This document shows, one piece after another, positions 17,239-26,973 of a stretch of DNA of 64,000 nucleotides. Location of the stretch: contig NZ_JABBXA010000001.1 in NCBI RefSeq assembly GCF_014161445.1, forward strand, positions 186,001 to 250,000, written 5' to 3'. The position numbers and the translations under genes were made by a program. Source of the DNA: Microbispora sp. H13382 (GTDB lineage: Bacteria; Actinomycetota; Actinomycetes; Streptosporangiales; Streptosporangiaceae). The stretch's first letter is position 1. The number at the start of each line of letters is the position of its first letter. The notes below the pieces were generated by a model. The model had not been told where the DNA came from. It made no database searches and saw only the letters and a program-made list of their open reading frames with translations.

Positions 17239-19188
17239 TCAGCCGGAGGGCGTACCGCCGGGCCGCCTGGTCTGTCCGTCCGCCCGCCGCGCGACGAGCG
17301 CCCCCTCGACAGGGGACGCCACGGGGGACGCCGCGGAGACCGGCTGGTCGAAGATGTCGATGTCGACCTCCTCGCCGCCGACCGTCAGCGTCTCCCAGGC
17401 TCCGCTCACCAGCAGGGTACGCAGCGTCTCGCTCCGCAGTTCGTGCAGGTGCCGGAGGAGGGTCGCGTCGTCGGGCATGCCGGGGACGCGTGGTGACAGG
17501 CGGTCGCGGATCTGCCGCAGGCGCTCCAACAGGGCGTCGATGTCCGCGTCCCGGTCCGAACCGGCGCGGCCCTCCTCGATGCCCTGGACGATCGTGTCCT
17601 TGATCGCCCGGGTGACCCCCTGCTCGTCGGTGGTCACCATCGCGTTCCACGCGCGGCTCTTGTGTCGATACTGCAGCATCGACATCGCCGCCTCGTGCCG
17701 TACGAAGTCGGCGTCCCGCAGCGGCCTGCCGCGCCAGTTGCGGTTGAGTGACCGGGCCAGCGAGATGGCCGACGCCAGCCCGCTGTTGAGGCCCCGCCCA
17801 GGCCAGAAGTGGATCGCGTTGGCCGCGTCCCCCAGGAGGAACCCGTACGTTCCCGGGGTGGTCGAGGTGGGGGAGTACAACCGGGCGGTGAACCGCGGCC
17901 GCTGCACCATGTCCAGCCGGAAGGCGGTGACCGCGCTCACGTCGCCGTCGGCGACGCCGAAGAGCGCGAGCCCTTCCTTCGCCCGCCTCCACAGTGCCGA
18001 ACCCCTGATCAGGGCGGGCAGGAACAGCGTGTGGTGGGTCGAGCAGTGGAAGTCCCCGTCCTCGGTGCGCTCCATCAGGCAGGGACTGGAGGCGACGCAC
18101 TCCTCGAACACGTGCCGGACGGGGTCGATGCCGACGACCTCCGCGGCCTCGTCGTCGGTGAGCCGCATGTTCAGGAAGCCCTCGCCGCGCAGGGAGTTCA
18201 GGAGGAACCGGTTCTGCGCCACGGTCAGCAGCACGATCGCCGGGTCCGGCAGGCCGGACTTCACCCGCAGCCCCAGCACCACGTCCTGCAGGTGCCGGCC
18301 GTCGAGCGAGAAGATCGAGTCGTCGGCCCGGCCGAACCTGTCGGTGAAGTGCTCGCGGGTCCGCGAGCGCCCTCCCTCGCAGATGGCGAGCACGTGCTCC
18401 TTGGCCACGGCGTCCTGGCGCTCCGCGGGGTCGAATATCTCGGGCACCAGGCGGATGCGGGCGGACCTCTCGTTCGCCATCTCCAGCAGGGTGTCCTCGA
18501 TGTGGGCGATCCGGATGTTCCGCGGGCGGTAGTCGCGGATCGAGTCCGGACCGGCCGGCCACATCTCGCTGTAGGACCCCTCGGCGAACAGCCGCGACTG
18601 GACGTCCTCCGGGAGGTTCAGATACTGGCGGCTCTGCACCGTCACGACCTGCTGCCGCCGGTTGTTGCCCTGCGTGGCGTTCTTCCACACGATCCGCGGC
18701 CCGTCCTCGGTCCAGCGGCCGTCGTAGATCGTGATGGCGACCCGGTGCCCCATGAGGTGTTCGAGGAGCAGGGCGAAGGCCAGCCCGACGGGCCCGCCGC
18801 CGGAGATGGTGACGTGCAGGACCTGCTCCGGTTCGACGTCCGGATACGACTCACGGAACCGTCGCATCAGGGAGGTGTCCATCACCGTCTCGGCGTCGTC
18901 GAACGCCTCGAAGCGGAACGTCTCCCCTCCGATGGCGATCGTGTCGCCGGGCCGGAGCACATGCGTGGTGACACGCCTGCCGTTGACCAGCGTCCCGTTG
19001 CTGCTGCCCCGGTCGAGCAGCACGTAGCCCTCGGCCTCGCGGCGCACCTCCGCGTGGAAGCGCGAGGCCCTCTCGCTGGTGATCACCACACTGTTGTCGC
19101 CTCTGCGGCCGAAGGTGATCGGCTTGTCGTCGATCGGGAAACGCTGACCGGCAAGGGGACCTTCATGCCCGACGATCGCAGGTGGCAT
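17239..19188 (-). CDS. FHA domain fused to an FAD-dependent monooxygenase-like domain
   Basis: 649 residues. Residues about 24-92 form a phosphothreonine-binding FHA domain with its hallmark residues (FGRRGDNSVVI, SRFHAEVR, DRGSSNGTLVNG). From about 124 a flavoprotein begins: the dinucleotide-binding motif VTISGGGPVGLAFALLLEHL, a basic RRQQVVTVQSRQYLNLP segment, and much later LLGDAANAIHFWPGRGLNSGLASA. This last matches the GD-motif/C-terminal FAD contact of class A flavin monooxygenases. The final ~100 residues are coiled helices and a disordered tail. Probably cytosolic and recruited by a phosphorylated partner. No kinase gene is adjacent. A strong purine-rich ribosome site precedes the ATG. 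Confidence 0.82.
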   Translation of the reverse strand: MPPAIVGHEGPLAGQRFPIDDKPITFGRRGDNSVVITSERASRFHAEVRREAEGYVLLDRGSSNGTLVNGRRVTTHVLRPGDTIAIGGETFRFEAFDDAETVMDTSLMRRFRESYPDVEPEQVLHVTISGGGPVGLAFALLLEHLMGHRVAITIYDGRWTEDGPRIVWKNATQGNNRRQQVVTVQSRQYLNLPEDVQSRLFAEGSYSEMWPAGPDSIRDYRPRNIRIAHIEDTLLEMANERSARIRLVPEIFDPAERQDAVAKEHVLAICEGGRSRTREHFTDRFGRADDSIFSLDGRHLQDVVLGLRVKSGLPDPAIVLLTVAQNRFLLNSLRGEGFLNMRLTDDEAAEVVGIDPVRHVFEECVASSPCLMERTEDGDFHCSTHHTLFLPALIRGSALWRRAKEGLALFGVADGDVSAVTAFRLDMVQRPRFTARLYSPTSTTPGTYGFLLGDAANAIHFWPGRGLNSGLASAISLARSLNRNWRGRPLRDADFVRHEAAMSMLQYRHKSRAWNAMVTTDEQGVTRAIKDTIVQGIEEGRAGSDRDADIDALLERLRQIRDRLSPRVPGMPDDATLLRHLHELRSETLRTLLVSGAWETLTVGGEEVDIDIFDQPVSAASPVASPVEGALVARRADGQTRRPGGTPSG

Positions 19189-19365
19189 CGGTCCGCCCCC
19201 TTTCCCTCGAAACCGCCAATGTGATCATTAATCGTGACACGCTTCCCGTCTGCTGCAAAGCGTCCCAGTCAGGACCGGCAATCACCCCTGCGCGGGCGAG
19301 GCGGGCGTCGTCGCGCCCTGCGCCCTACTCCGCCGGACCCGCCGGGCCGGTTCCACCCGATGTGC

Positions 19366-20034
19366 TCACCCGGTGATGAGGAATCCGTTGTGGTCGCGGG
19401 CCACCCCGCCGGCGCGGGCCGCGATCGCGAGGGCGGCCCGCCGGGCGGCGGCGGGGACCTCCGTGCCGTAGCCGCCGTCCGCGGACAGCTCGTAGGTCAC
19501 GTCGTCGGCGTCCCACTCGTTGACGAAGACCTCGATCGGGCTCTCGGCGCTGGTCAGCAGCGTCGTGCCGCCGTCGGTCACCGTCGTGACGGCGAGGCCG
19601 GGCACGTCGTCCGCGAGCAGGCCGATCACCTCGTCCACCGGGATGAGCCGCCCGCCGGTGACCTCGGCCAGGTCCTCCGGAGGCTCCTGGCATTCCGGGT
19701 GCTCCCGGCCGCCGAGCCGCTCGGCCAGGCCCCGCACGAGCAGGCTCGGCCGCGCGAAGTCGCCGCCCGCCTCGCTGTCGATGTTGCGGGCGAAGAACGC
19801 GGCACCCCAGCCCGCAGGAAGCCCCGCCCTGGCCGCCAGCTCCGGGGTCAGCTCGATCGGCCCGCGCAGCTCGACGTTCTCGCCGATCTTGAACCCGCGC
19901 CAGTAGGGCCCGGCCTCCGGATCGTGCAGCCGCACGGTCTCCAGCACGGTCGTGAGGTCGGGAACGTACGGCAGCAGCAGCGTCGGCCCCTTGCGCAGCC
20001 GCCGGGCCAGGAAGAAATCGGAAATAACACCCAT
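19366..20034 (-). CDS. Conserved hypothetical protein
   Basis: 222 residues from the ATG at 20034 (MGVISDFFLARRLRKG). Earlier in-frame starts add an unlikely Arg/Ser-rich leader. No signal peptide, no membrane helix, no catalytic motif recognised. Composition is acidic, with VNEWDADDVTYELSADGG and RAGGVARDHNGFLITG near the C-terminus. It lies tail-on upstream of the FHA flavoprotein on the same strand, 177 bp away. Function unknown. Confidence 0.6.
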   Translation of the reverse strand: MGVISDFFLARRLRKGPTLLLPYVPDLTTVLETVRLHDPEAGPYWRGFKIGENVELRGPIELTPELAARAGLPAGWGAAFFARNIDSEAGGDFARPSLLVRGLAERLGGREHPECQEPPEDLAEVTGGRLIPVDEVIGLLADDVPGLAVTTVTDGGTTLLTSAESPIEVFVNEWDADDVTYELSADGGYGTEVPAAARRAALAIAARAGGVARDHNGFLITG

Positions 20035-20137
20035 GCGGCCACTGTCCCGTCCGGCACTTGGGATCCGCTTGGACCGCGCTGCCCAAAACGTGCTGCTCAA
20101 ACTGCCCTGCCCGGACTGCGCGTCTGGATCCGAGGTG

Positions 20138-20356
20138 CTACCGGGCGGCCGAGCCGCGCACCTGGAGGGACGCCAGCAGGGCCGTGCTGGCCTGCGTGAT
20201 CTCCTCGACCGCGCGGTCGAACGCCTCGGCGTTGTGGGCCGCCGGGGCGCGGAAACCGGAGATCTTGCGGACGTACTGCAGGGCCGCCGCCCGGATGTCC
20301 TCCTCGGTCACCTCGTCGGTGAACGGCGGGCGCAGGGTCTTGATGCTTCGGCACAT
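20138..20356 (-). CDS. DUF2277-family small protein
   Basis: 72 residues starting MCRSIKTLRPPFTDEVT, the characteristic opening of DUF2277 proteins, followed by EEDIRAAALQYVRKISGFRAP and a helix. These small proteins are widespread in actinobacteria and have no assigned role; the N-terminal Cys and Arg are conserved. It lies 36 bp after the iclR stop on the same strand and may be the last gene of the glycolate operon transcript. Confidence 0.8.
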   Translation of the reverse strand: MCRSIKTLRPPFTDEVTEEDIRAAALQYVRKISGFRAPAAHNAEAFDRAVEEITQASTALLASLQVRGSAAR

Positions 20357-20392
20357 GTGCCCATACTGTCCCGTCCGCGCCGGGAACGGGGC

Positions 20393-21127
20393 TCAGGAAC
20401 GGAAGACGGCGGCGCCGAAGTCCTCCGCCACCTTGCGCAGCATCGCGGCGAGCTCCTCGCGGTCGATCGCGTCGATGCGCTCGGCCGGTCCGGACACCGA
20501 CATCGCCGCGAAGGTCCGCCCGCCGTCGTGGACGGGCACCGCCATGCAGTGCACGCCGTTCTCCTCCTCGCCCAGGTCGAGCGCGTACCCCCGGGCGCGC
20601 ACCCGGTCGAGCTCCTCCAGCAGGTCCCCGACCTCGGTGATCGTCCGGTCCGTACGGCGGGGCAGCCCGGTGCGCCGGAACACCGCCGCCGCGTCGTCCC
20701 GGTCGGCCAGCAGGGCCTTGCCGACGGCCGTGCTGTGCGGCAGCACGCGACGGCCGACCTCGGCGAACATCCGCAGCCTGCGCGGCGAGGGCACCTGGGC
20801 CACGTAGACCACGAAGTCGCCCTCCAGCACGGCGAGGTTGGCCGTCTCGCCGGACAGCTCGACCATTCTCGCGAGGTACGGCTCGGCCCACACCGCGAGC
20901 ATCCGCTCGGCGACGCCGCCGACGCGCACCAGCGCGCCGCCGAGCGCGTAGCGCCGATCGGACTCCTGCCGGACGTACCCGCGGGCCAGCAGCGTCTGTA
21001 ACAGCCGGTGGATCGTCCCGTACGGCAGGCCGGTCCTGGCGGCGATCTCCGACAGGCCGGCCTGGCCGCCGTGCTCGGACAGTGCTTCGAGCACGTCCAG
21101 CGCCCGGTCGACGCTCTGCACGCTCAC
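20393..21127 (-). CDS. IclR-family transcriptional regulator
   Basis: 244 residues from the GTG at 21127, which overlaps the glcF stop (GTGA). An N-terminal winged helix-turn-helix (VQSVDRALDVLEALSE, LSEIAARTGLPYGTIHRLLQTL) is followed by the IclR effector domain (VYVAQVPSPRRLRMFAEVGRRVLPHSTAVGKALLA; MAVPVHDGGRTFAAMSVSGP). Members regulating glyoxylate or allantoin genes bind small acids such as glyoxylate. As the last gene of the aceB-glcDEF unit it probably controls that operon autogenously through the palindrome upstream of aceB. Confidence 0.92.
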   Translation of the reverse strand: MSVQSVDRALDVLEALSEHGGQAGLSEIAARTGLPYGTIHRLLQTLLARGYVRQESDRRYALGGALVRVGGVAERMLAVWAEPYLARMVELSGETANLAVLEGDFVVYVAQVPSPRRLRMFAEVGRRVLPHSTAVGKALLADRDDAAAVFRRTGLPRRTDRTITEVGDLLEELDRVRARGYALDLGEEENGVHCMAVPVHDGGRTFAAMSVSGPAERIDAIDREELAAMLRKVAEDFGAAVFRS

Positions 21128-22392
21128 CGCGTCCTCCTCCTCCGCATCGGGGACCGTCCAAGGATGCCCGGTTCGAGGCCGCGCAGCGAGGCGTCGAGCA
21201 CCTCGGCCGTGTGCGCGACCCGGATCTCCCCCTTGCCCGCCCTCCGTACGGCGGCCGCGATCTGCATGGTGCATCCCGGGTTGGCCGACACCAGCACGTC
21301 GGCGCCGGCGGCGAGCACCCGTTCGGCTTTGCGGTCGCCGAGCTGCCGGGCCGCCTCGGGCCGGAAGAGGTTGTAGGTGCCCGCGGACCCGCAGCAGATC
21401 GCGGACTCCTCGAGCTCCCTCAGCTCCAGCCCCGGGATCGCGCGCAGCAGTTCGCGCGGCTGGGCGCGCACGCCCTGGGCGTGTGCCAGGTGACAGGCGT
21501 CGTGGTAGGCGACCGTGACCGGCAGTGGGCGGCGCTCGGCGACGGGACCCAGCTCGGCCAGGAACTCCGCCAGGTCGCGGGTCCGCAGCGCCTCGGCGCG
21601 GGCCGCCCAGCCGGGCTCGTCCGCCAGCACCTCGGCGTAGTCCTTCATGCTCGACCCGCAGCCCGCCGCGTTCACCACCACCGCGTCCACGCCGGCCCGC
21701 TCGAAGGCGGCGATCGTGCGGCGGGCGAACCTCCGCGCCTCGGCCTCCCGGCCCGCGTGCAGCGACAGCGCCCCGCAGCAGCCCTGCCGGGGCGGGATCA
21801 CCACGTCGCAGCCCTCCAGCGCGAGCACCCGGGCCGTCGCCGCGTTGACCTGCGGGAAGAACTCACCCTGCACGCAGCCGGTGAGCAGCCCGACCCTCGT
21901 CCTGCGCCGCCGCCTCGCCCGCACCAGCGGCGGTAGCCGTACGGGCCGGGGGACGCCGGGGGCCAGTTCGGCCATCGCGCCGAGCGAGGGGTTCACCCGC
22001 TCCAGGAGCGGCTGGAGACGCCTGCTCAGCCGCATCGGCAGCCGCATCGCCCGAAGCCTGCGCCGGTAGGGGAACAACGCGAACACCAGGGCCCGGATCG
22101 CGCGCTCGTCCGGGCGGCGCACGTGCTCGCGCTCGACGACCGCACGGGTCTGCTCGATCAGCCGGTCGTACCGCACGCCGGAGGGGCACGCGGTGACGCA
22201 CGCCATACAGCCCAGGCAGGCGTCGAAGTGACCGGCCATCGCGTCGGTGACAGGGGTGCCCTCGACGTGCTGCCCCATCAGGTGGATGCGCCCGCGCGGG
22301 GAGTCCATCTCCTCGCCCCACAGCACGTACGTCGGGCAGGTGGGCAGGCAGAACCCGCAGTGCACGCAGTCTCTGATCAGCTCGGGGTCCAC
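21124..22392 (-). CDS. glcF: Glycolate oxidase iron-sulfur subunit
   Basis: 422 residues. Two 4Fe-4S clusters are visible near the N-terminus: CVHCGFCLPTCP (about 9-20) and CLGCMACVTACP. The rest carries the paired CCG-type motifs (QGCCGALSLHAGR; SAICCGSAGTYN) that define GlcF/heterodisulfide-reductase-like electron carriers. It passes electrons from the FAD subunits toward the respiratory chain. GTG start, 1 bp after the glcE stop. Confidence 0.93.
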   Translation of the reverse strand: MDPELIRDCVHCGFCLPTCPTYVLWGEEMDSPRGRIHLMGQHVEGTPVTDAMAGHFDACLGCMACVTACPSGVRYDRLIEQTRAVVEREHVRRPDERAIRALVFALFPYRRRLRAMRLPMRLSRRLQPLLERVNPSLGAMAELAPGVPRPVRLPPLVRARRRRRTRVGLLTGCVQGEFFPQVNAATARVLALEGCDVVIPPRQGCCGALSLHAGREAEARRFARRTIAAFERAGVDAVVVNAAGCGSSMKDYAEVLADEPGWAARAEALRTRDLAEFLAELGPVAERRPLPVTVAYHDACHLAHAQGVRAQPRELLRAIPGLELRELEESAICCGSAGTYNLFRPEAARQLGDRKAERVLAAGADVLVSANPGCTMQIAAAVRRAGKGEIRVAHTAEVLDASLRGLEPGILGRSPMRRRRTR

Positions 22393-22393
22393 G

Positions 22394-23755
22394 TCAGATG
22401 CCTCCCACGAAGCGGCCGGGGGACAGCCGGCGACCGGGGTCGAACCGCTCCTTGACCCGGCGCATCAGCGACAGCGCGCCGACACGCCCCCACCGGTCGA
22501 GGCGGCGCGCGGCCTCCGGGGGCGCGGCGAGCACGACCACGCGCGCCTGTTCGCCGAGGCCGGCGCGGAGCTGGGAGGTGAACCCGGCGACCAGCGCCGG
22601 TTCAGTGTCCGGCGGCAGGGCGATGTGCAGCACCTGTGCGGCGAGCGAGCCTCGAAGTACCGCCCGGAAGCCCGTGACCTGGGCCGCCTGCAAGAAGCCG
22701 AGGAAAGTCTCGGCCAGCCGGGAGGAGGCGTTCCTGACCTCCAGCAGGATCTGTCCGGCGTGCGGGGCCGCGGGCTTCGCACCGGGCGGCTCGGCGGCCC
22801 GCCCCGGCGGCTCGGGCAGGCGTCCCCACCACGGCGGCGGCTCCTCTGTCACCTCCGCCGTCTCGCCCATCAGTTCGCCCATCAGCCCGCACAGTGCTTT
22901 GGCCCGCTCGGCCGCGGCGGCGCCCTCGACCAGGACCGCGACTGTGCAGGGCCCCTTCACGTCGGGCCAGTCGATCTCCACGGCGCTCGGCTCCAGCTGC
23001 GACTCGGTCACCGCGGGGACCGCCGCCGCCAGAGATGCGGCCAGGTCCGTGGTGAGGGTCTCGAAGGTGAGGCCGTCCTCGTTCGTCCAGGTCCCGTCCG
23101 TCTCGGTCACCGGACGCTCGACGGTCGCCGTCACCCAGGCGCGGGCGGCGGGCAGCGGATGGAGGCGGAACGTCGCGTCCGCGATGATCCCGAGCGTGCC
23201 GTACGAGCCGGTGAACAGCTTGCCGAGGTCGTATCCGGCGACGTTCTTGACGACCTTCCCGCCCGACCTGGCGATCGTGCCGTCGGCGAGCACGACCGTG
23301 ACGCCGATGAGCAGGTCGCGGGCCGTGCCGTACCGGAACCTGCGCGGCCCGGCGATCCCGGTGGCGAGCAGCCCGCCGACCGTGGTGCCGGGCACGGGCA
23401 CGTCGAGCGCGAGCTCCTGGTTCTCCCCGGCGAGGGCGTCGGCCAGCGCCTCCAGGGTCACCCCGGCCTGCGCCCGCACGACCAGGTCGCCCGCAGTGTG
23501 CTCCAGCACCCGGTTCATGCGGGACAGGTCCACGAGCACGTCGCAGCGTTCGGGCCGGGCGCCCCAGTGCAGCTTGGTCCGGCCGCCGGTCGCGACGGCG
23601 GCCAGGTCGTGCGCGGCGCACGCCCGCATGACGGCCGCGATCTCCTCGGCCGACCCGGGCAGCGCCACCAGGCGCGGGCGCACGCCCGCGACCTCGTCGC
23701 CCGCCGCGCGGATTTCCACGCCCGTCGCGGCCAGCGCGTTCTCGGCGACGTCCAT
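22394..23755 (-). CDS. glcE: Glycolate oxidase FAD-binding subunit
   Basis: 453 residues from the ATG at 23755, which overlaps the glcD stop (TGATG). The FAD_binding_4/PCMH fold is visible: AVATGGRTKLHWG, VRAQAGVTLEAL, VGGLLATGIAGPRRFRYGTARDLL, and SGGKVVKNVAGYDLGKLFTGSYGTLG split over adjacent strands. It is shorter than GlcD and lacks the C-terminal substrate domain, as expected for GlcE. A Pro/Ala/Gly-rich insertion (about 335-365) is unusual. It acts in complex with GlcD and GlcF. Confidence 0.92.
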   Translation of the reverse strand: MDVAENALAATGVEIRAAGDEVAGVRPRLVALPGSAEEIAAVMRACAAHDLAAVATGGRTKLHWGARPERCDVLVDLSRMNRVLEHTAGDLVVRAQAGVTLEALADALAGENQELALDVPVPGTTVGGLLATGIAGPRRFRYGTARDLLIGVTVVLADGTIARSGGKVVKNVAGYDLGKLFTGSYGTLGIIADATFRLHPLPAARAWVTATVERPVTETDGTWTNEDGLTFETLTTDLAASLAAAVPAVTESQLEPSAVEIDWPDVKGPCTVAVLVEGAAAAERAKALCGLMGELMGETAEVTEEPPPWWGRLPEPPGRAAEPPGAKPAAPHAGQILLEVRNASSRLAETFLGFLQAAQVTGFRAVLRGSLAAQVLHIALPPDTEPALVAGFTSQLRAGLGEQARVVVLAAPPEAARRLDRWGRVGALSLMRRVKERFDPGRRLSPGRFVGGI

Positions 23756-25206
23756 CAGAACTGCTCCGCCAGGCCGGCCTCCACCAGCGGGTGCGCGCCC
23801 CTGCGCACTCCCGGCGCCTCCCCGCACAGGCGCGGGGTGGGGAAGACCTTGCCGGGGTTGGCCAGCCCCCGGGGATCGAACGCGCACCGCACGAGTTGCA
23901 TGGTGTCGAGGTCGTCCTCGGTGAACATCCGGGGCATGTAGCGGGCCTTGTCCACGCCGACGCCGTGCTCCCCGGTGATCGACCCGCCGTGCTCGACGCA
24001 CAGGTCGAGGATGCGTCCGCTGACGGCCTCGGCGCGCTCGGGCTCGCCGGGTACGGAGTCGTCGAACAGCACGAGGGGGTGGAGGTTGCCGTCGCCGGCG
24101 TGGAAGACGTTGGCCACCCGGATCCCGTACTCCTCCTGCAGCCGGTCGATCCCCGCGAGCACGCGCGGCAGCGCGGTCCGCGGCACCACGCCGTCCTGCA
24201 CGATGTACGCCGGGCTGATCCGGCCCACGGCGGCGAACGCCGACTTGCGGCCCTTCCAGATGGCCGCCCGCTCCTCGGCGGAGGCGGCCACCCGGATCTC
24301 GAAGGCGCCGTTGTCACGGCAGAGCCGTTCCACGGCGGCGAACTGGTGCTCCACCTCCGCGCGCGGCCCGTCCAGCTCCACCACCAGCACGGCTCCCGCT
24401 CCGGCGGGATAGCGGCAGTGGACGGCGGCCTCGGCCGCCTCGATCGCCAGCGCGTCCATCATCTCGATCGCGGCAGGGACCACGCCCGCCGCGATGATCG
24501 CCGACACCGCGCGGCCGCCGGCCTCGATGCCCGTGAAGGCGGCGAGCAGGGTCGTGACCGCCTCGGGCGCCCGCGACAGCCGTACGGTGATCCTGGTGGC
24601 GATGCCGAGCGTGCCCTCCGAGCCGATGAACGCGCCGAGCAGGTCATAGCCGGGGTCGTCGGCGGACAGCTCCACGATCTCCCCGTCCGGTGTCACGATC
24701 TCGGCGGCCAGGACGTGGTTGACCGTGAAGCCGTACTTGAGGCAGTGCGCGCCGCCCGAGTTCTCCGCCACGTTGCCGCCGATCGAGCAGACCTGCTGGC
24801 TGGAGGGGTCGGGGGCGTAGTAGTACCCCCGGTCGCGGACCGCCTCGGTGATCGCCAGGTTCGTCACGCCCGGCTCCACCACGGCCCGGCGGTTCGGGAT
24901 GTCGATCTCGACGATCCGCCGCATGCGGGAGGTGACGATCAGTACGCCATCCGTGCGGGGCAGGGCGCCGCCGGACAGGCCGGTGCCCGACCCCCGGGCG
25001 ACGAAGGGCACGCCGTGCTCGCCGCACAGCCGCACCACCGCGGCGACCTGCTCGGCCGTCCCGGGCAGCACGACCACGCCGGGGGTCGCCCGGTGATGGG
25101 TCAGCCCGTCGCACTCGTAGGTGCGCAGCCGTACGGGGTCGGTGATGACGGCGTCCGGCGGGAGCACGGCGGCAAGGCGCTCCGTCAGCCGTTCGAGCTC
25201 GGGCAT
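23755..25206 (-). CDS. glcD: Glycolate oxidase FAD-linked catalytic subunit
   Basis: 483 residues. The FAD_binding_4 domain (FVARGSGTGLSGGA, VVEPGVTNLAI, GGNVAENSGGAHCLKYGFT) is followed by the FAD-oxidase C domain with the metal/substrate His residues (NVFHAGDGNLHPLVLFD) and GGSITGEHGVGVDKARYMP. Oxidises glycolate (or D-lactate-like acids) to glyoxylate. It lies 18 bp from aceB, so glyoxylate made here can be condensed at once with acetyl-CoA. The ATG start gives a normal length. Confidence 0.94.
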   Translation of the reverse strand: MPELERLTERLAAVLPPDAVITDPVRLRTYECDGLTHHRATPGVVVLPGTAEQVAAVVRLCGEHGVPFVARGSGTGLSGGALPRTDGVLIVTSRMRRIVEIDIPNRRAVVEPGVTNLAITEAVRDRGYYYAPDPSSQQVCSIGGNVAENSGGAHCLKYGFTVNHVLAAEIVTPDGEIVELSADDPGYDLLGAFIGSEGTLGIATRITVRLSRAPEAVTTLLAAFTGIEAGGRAVSAIIAAGVVPAAIEMMDALAIEAAEAAVHCRYPAGAGAVLVVELDGPRAEVEHQFAAVERLCRDNGAFEIRVAASAEERAAIWKGRKSAFAAVGRISPAYIVQDGVVPRTALPRVLAGIDRLQEEYGIRVANVFHAGDGNLHPLVLFDDSVPGEPERAEAVSGRILDLCVEHGGSITGEHGVGVDKARYMPRMFTEDDLDTMQLVRCAFDPRGLANPGKVFPTPRLCGEAPGVRRGAHPLVEAGLAEQF

Positions 25207-25224
25207 CGGCCTCCCTTCATCTGC

Positions 25225-26814
25225 TCACGGCATGCGCGCGTACGCGGGAAGCGTGAGGAACTCCGCGAAGTCGTCGTCAAGGGCGACCTCCTTGAACAGG
25301 GCCGTGGCCTGTGCGTAGAGCTTCTCGTCGTAGCCCGGCTCGGCGGCGATGCGGGCCAGCTCCTCCTCGATGATCCGCTCGACGAGCTCCCGTGTCACCA
25401 CCGCGCCGGTGTCGGCCAGCGTGATGTCGTTGTGGATCCACTGCCAAACCTGGGAGCGGGAGATCTCGGCCGTCGCCGCGTCCTCCATCAGGTTGTGGAT
25501 CGCCGCGGCGCCGTTGCCGCCCATCCAGGCCGCCAGGTAGCGCAGGCCGACGTCCACGTTGTTGCGCAGCCCGGCCTCGGTGATCTCGCCGGGGGTCTTG
25601 GACACCGCGAGCAGGTCCTCGGCCGTGACGCGGACGTCCTCGCGCAGCCGGTCGAGCTGGTTGGGCCGGTCGCCGAGCACGCCGTCGAAGACCTCGCGGC
25701 AGATCGGCACGAGGTCGGGGTGCGCCACCCAGGAGCCGTCGAAGCCGTCGCCGGACTCGCGGGTCTTGTCGGCCCGCACCTTCTCCAGCGCGACCTTGTT
25801 GACCTCGGGGTCGCGGCGGGAGGGGATGAAGGCCGCCATGCCGCCGATCGCGTGCGCGCCGCGCTTGTGGCAGGTGCGCACCAGCAGCTCGGTGTAGGCC
25901 CGCATGAACGGCGCGGTCATCGTCACCGCGTTGCGCTCGGGCAGCAGGAACTCCCGCCCCCGGGTGCGGAACTTCTTGATGACGCTGAACAGGTAGTCCC
26001 AGCGGCCGGCGTTGAGGCCCGCGGAGTGTTCCCGCAGCTCGTAGAGGATCTCCTCCATCTCGAACGCGGCGGGGTAGGTCTCGATCAGCACGGTCGCCCG
26101 GATCGTCCCGCGCGGGACGCCGAGCAGCTCCTGCGCGCGGACGAACACGTCGTTCCAGAGCCGCGCCTCCAGGTGCGACTCCATCTTCGGCAGGTAGTAG
26201 TACGGCCCGCGGCCCTTGTCGATCTGCCGCCGCGCGCAGTGGAAGAAGTAGAGCCCGAAGTCGAGCAGCGACCCGGACATCTCGGAGCCGTCCACCAGGA
26301 TGTGCTTGTCCGGCAGGTGCCAGCCGCGCGGGCGGACCACGATCGTGGCCAGCTCCTCGTCCGGCCGCAGCGCGTACGTCTTGCCGCCGGACTCGAAGTC
26401 GATCGTACGGTCGAGGGCGTCACGCAGATTGAGCTGCCCGTTGACCGTGTTCTCCCAGGTCGGGGAGTTGGCGTCCTCGAAGTCCGCCAGCCAGACCTTG
26501 GCGCCGGAGTTGAGGGCGTTGATCGTCATCTTGCGGTCCACCGGACCGGTGATCTCGACTCTGCGGTCCTCCAGCCCCGGCGCGGGCGGGGCGACCCGCC
26601 ACTCGGACTCGCGGACGTGAGCGGTCTCGGGGAGGAAGTCGAGCATGCCGCCCGCGGACAGCTCCTCCTGCCGCGCCCGCCGGGCGGCGAGCAGTTCCCT
26701 GCGCCTGGGGTCGAACTCGCGCTGCAAGGTGGCCACGAAGCCGAGGGCCTCGGGAGTGAGGATCTCGTCGAACCGGTCCAGCAGGGGGCCCTTGATCTCG
26801 ACGCCTTCCGCCAT
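25225..26814 (-). CDS. aceB: Malate synthase A
   Basis: 529 residues, the usual length of the A isoform. It condenses glyoxylate and acetyl-CoA to malate. Family segments seen: [45 protein letters not shown] in neighbouring strands, [20 protein letters not shown], and the C-terminal GALIDTGAVV-like metal/CoA region. It is the first gene of the aceB-glcD-glcE-glcF-iclR unit. The ATG at 26814 is preceded on its strand by GGAAGGTGGA. Regulation by the linked IclR protein is inferred. Confidence 0.95.
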   Translation of the reverse strand: MAEGVEIKGPLLDRFDEILTPEALGFVATLQREFDPRRRELLAARRARQEELSAGGMLDFLPETAHVRESEWRVAPPAPGLEDRRVEITGPVDRKMTINALNSGAKVWLADFEDANSPTWENTVNGQLNLRDALDRTIDFESGGKTYALRPDEELATIVVRPRGWHLPDKHILVDGSEMSGSLLDFGLYFFHCARRQIDKGRGPYYYLPKMESHLEARLWNDVFVRAQELLGVPRGTIRATVLIETYPAAFEMEEILYELREHSAGLNAGRWDYLFSVIKKFRTRGREFLLPERNAVTMTAPFMRAYTELLVRTCHKRGAHAIGGMAAFIPSRRDPEVNKVALEKVRADKTRESGDGFDGSWVAHPDLVPICREVFDGVLGDRPNQLDRLREDVRVTAEDLLAVSKTPGEITEAGLRNNVDVGLRYLAAWMGGNGAAAIHNLMEDAATAEISRSQVWQWIHNDITLADTGAVVTRELVERIIEEELARIAAEPGYDEKLYAQATALFKEVALDDDFAEFLTLPAYARMP

Positions 26815-26826
26815 TTTCCACCTTCC

Positions 26827-26853
26827 GGAAAAATAGTTCCTAATCGTGGAACT
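26827..26853. promoter_or_regulatory. Candidate IclR operator upstream of aceB
   Basis: AGTTCC (26835-26840) and GGAACT (26848-26853) form a perfect inverted repeat with a 7-bp spacer. An overlapping GGAA-N6-TTCC lies at 26827-26840. Both fall within 40 bp of the aceB start, in the AT-rich promoter patch. Spaced GGAA/TTCC arms resemble IclR/AllR-type operators. Binding by the operon's own IclR regulator is inference. Confidence 0.5.
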
Positions 26854-26973
26854 GACGCTACTTCAGAGGATGTCCGGGGGTCAACGCGGGGGCGGCTCGT
26901 CGGGGACGGCTCAGGGGATGCTGAGGGACTTCCCCGATGGGAGACGGCGTACGCATCCCCGAGGATCGAGGAC

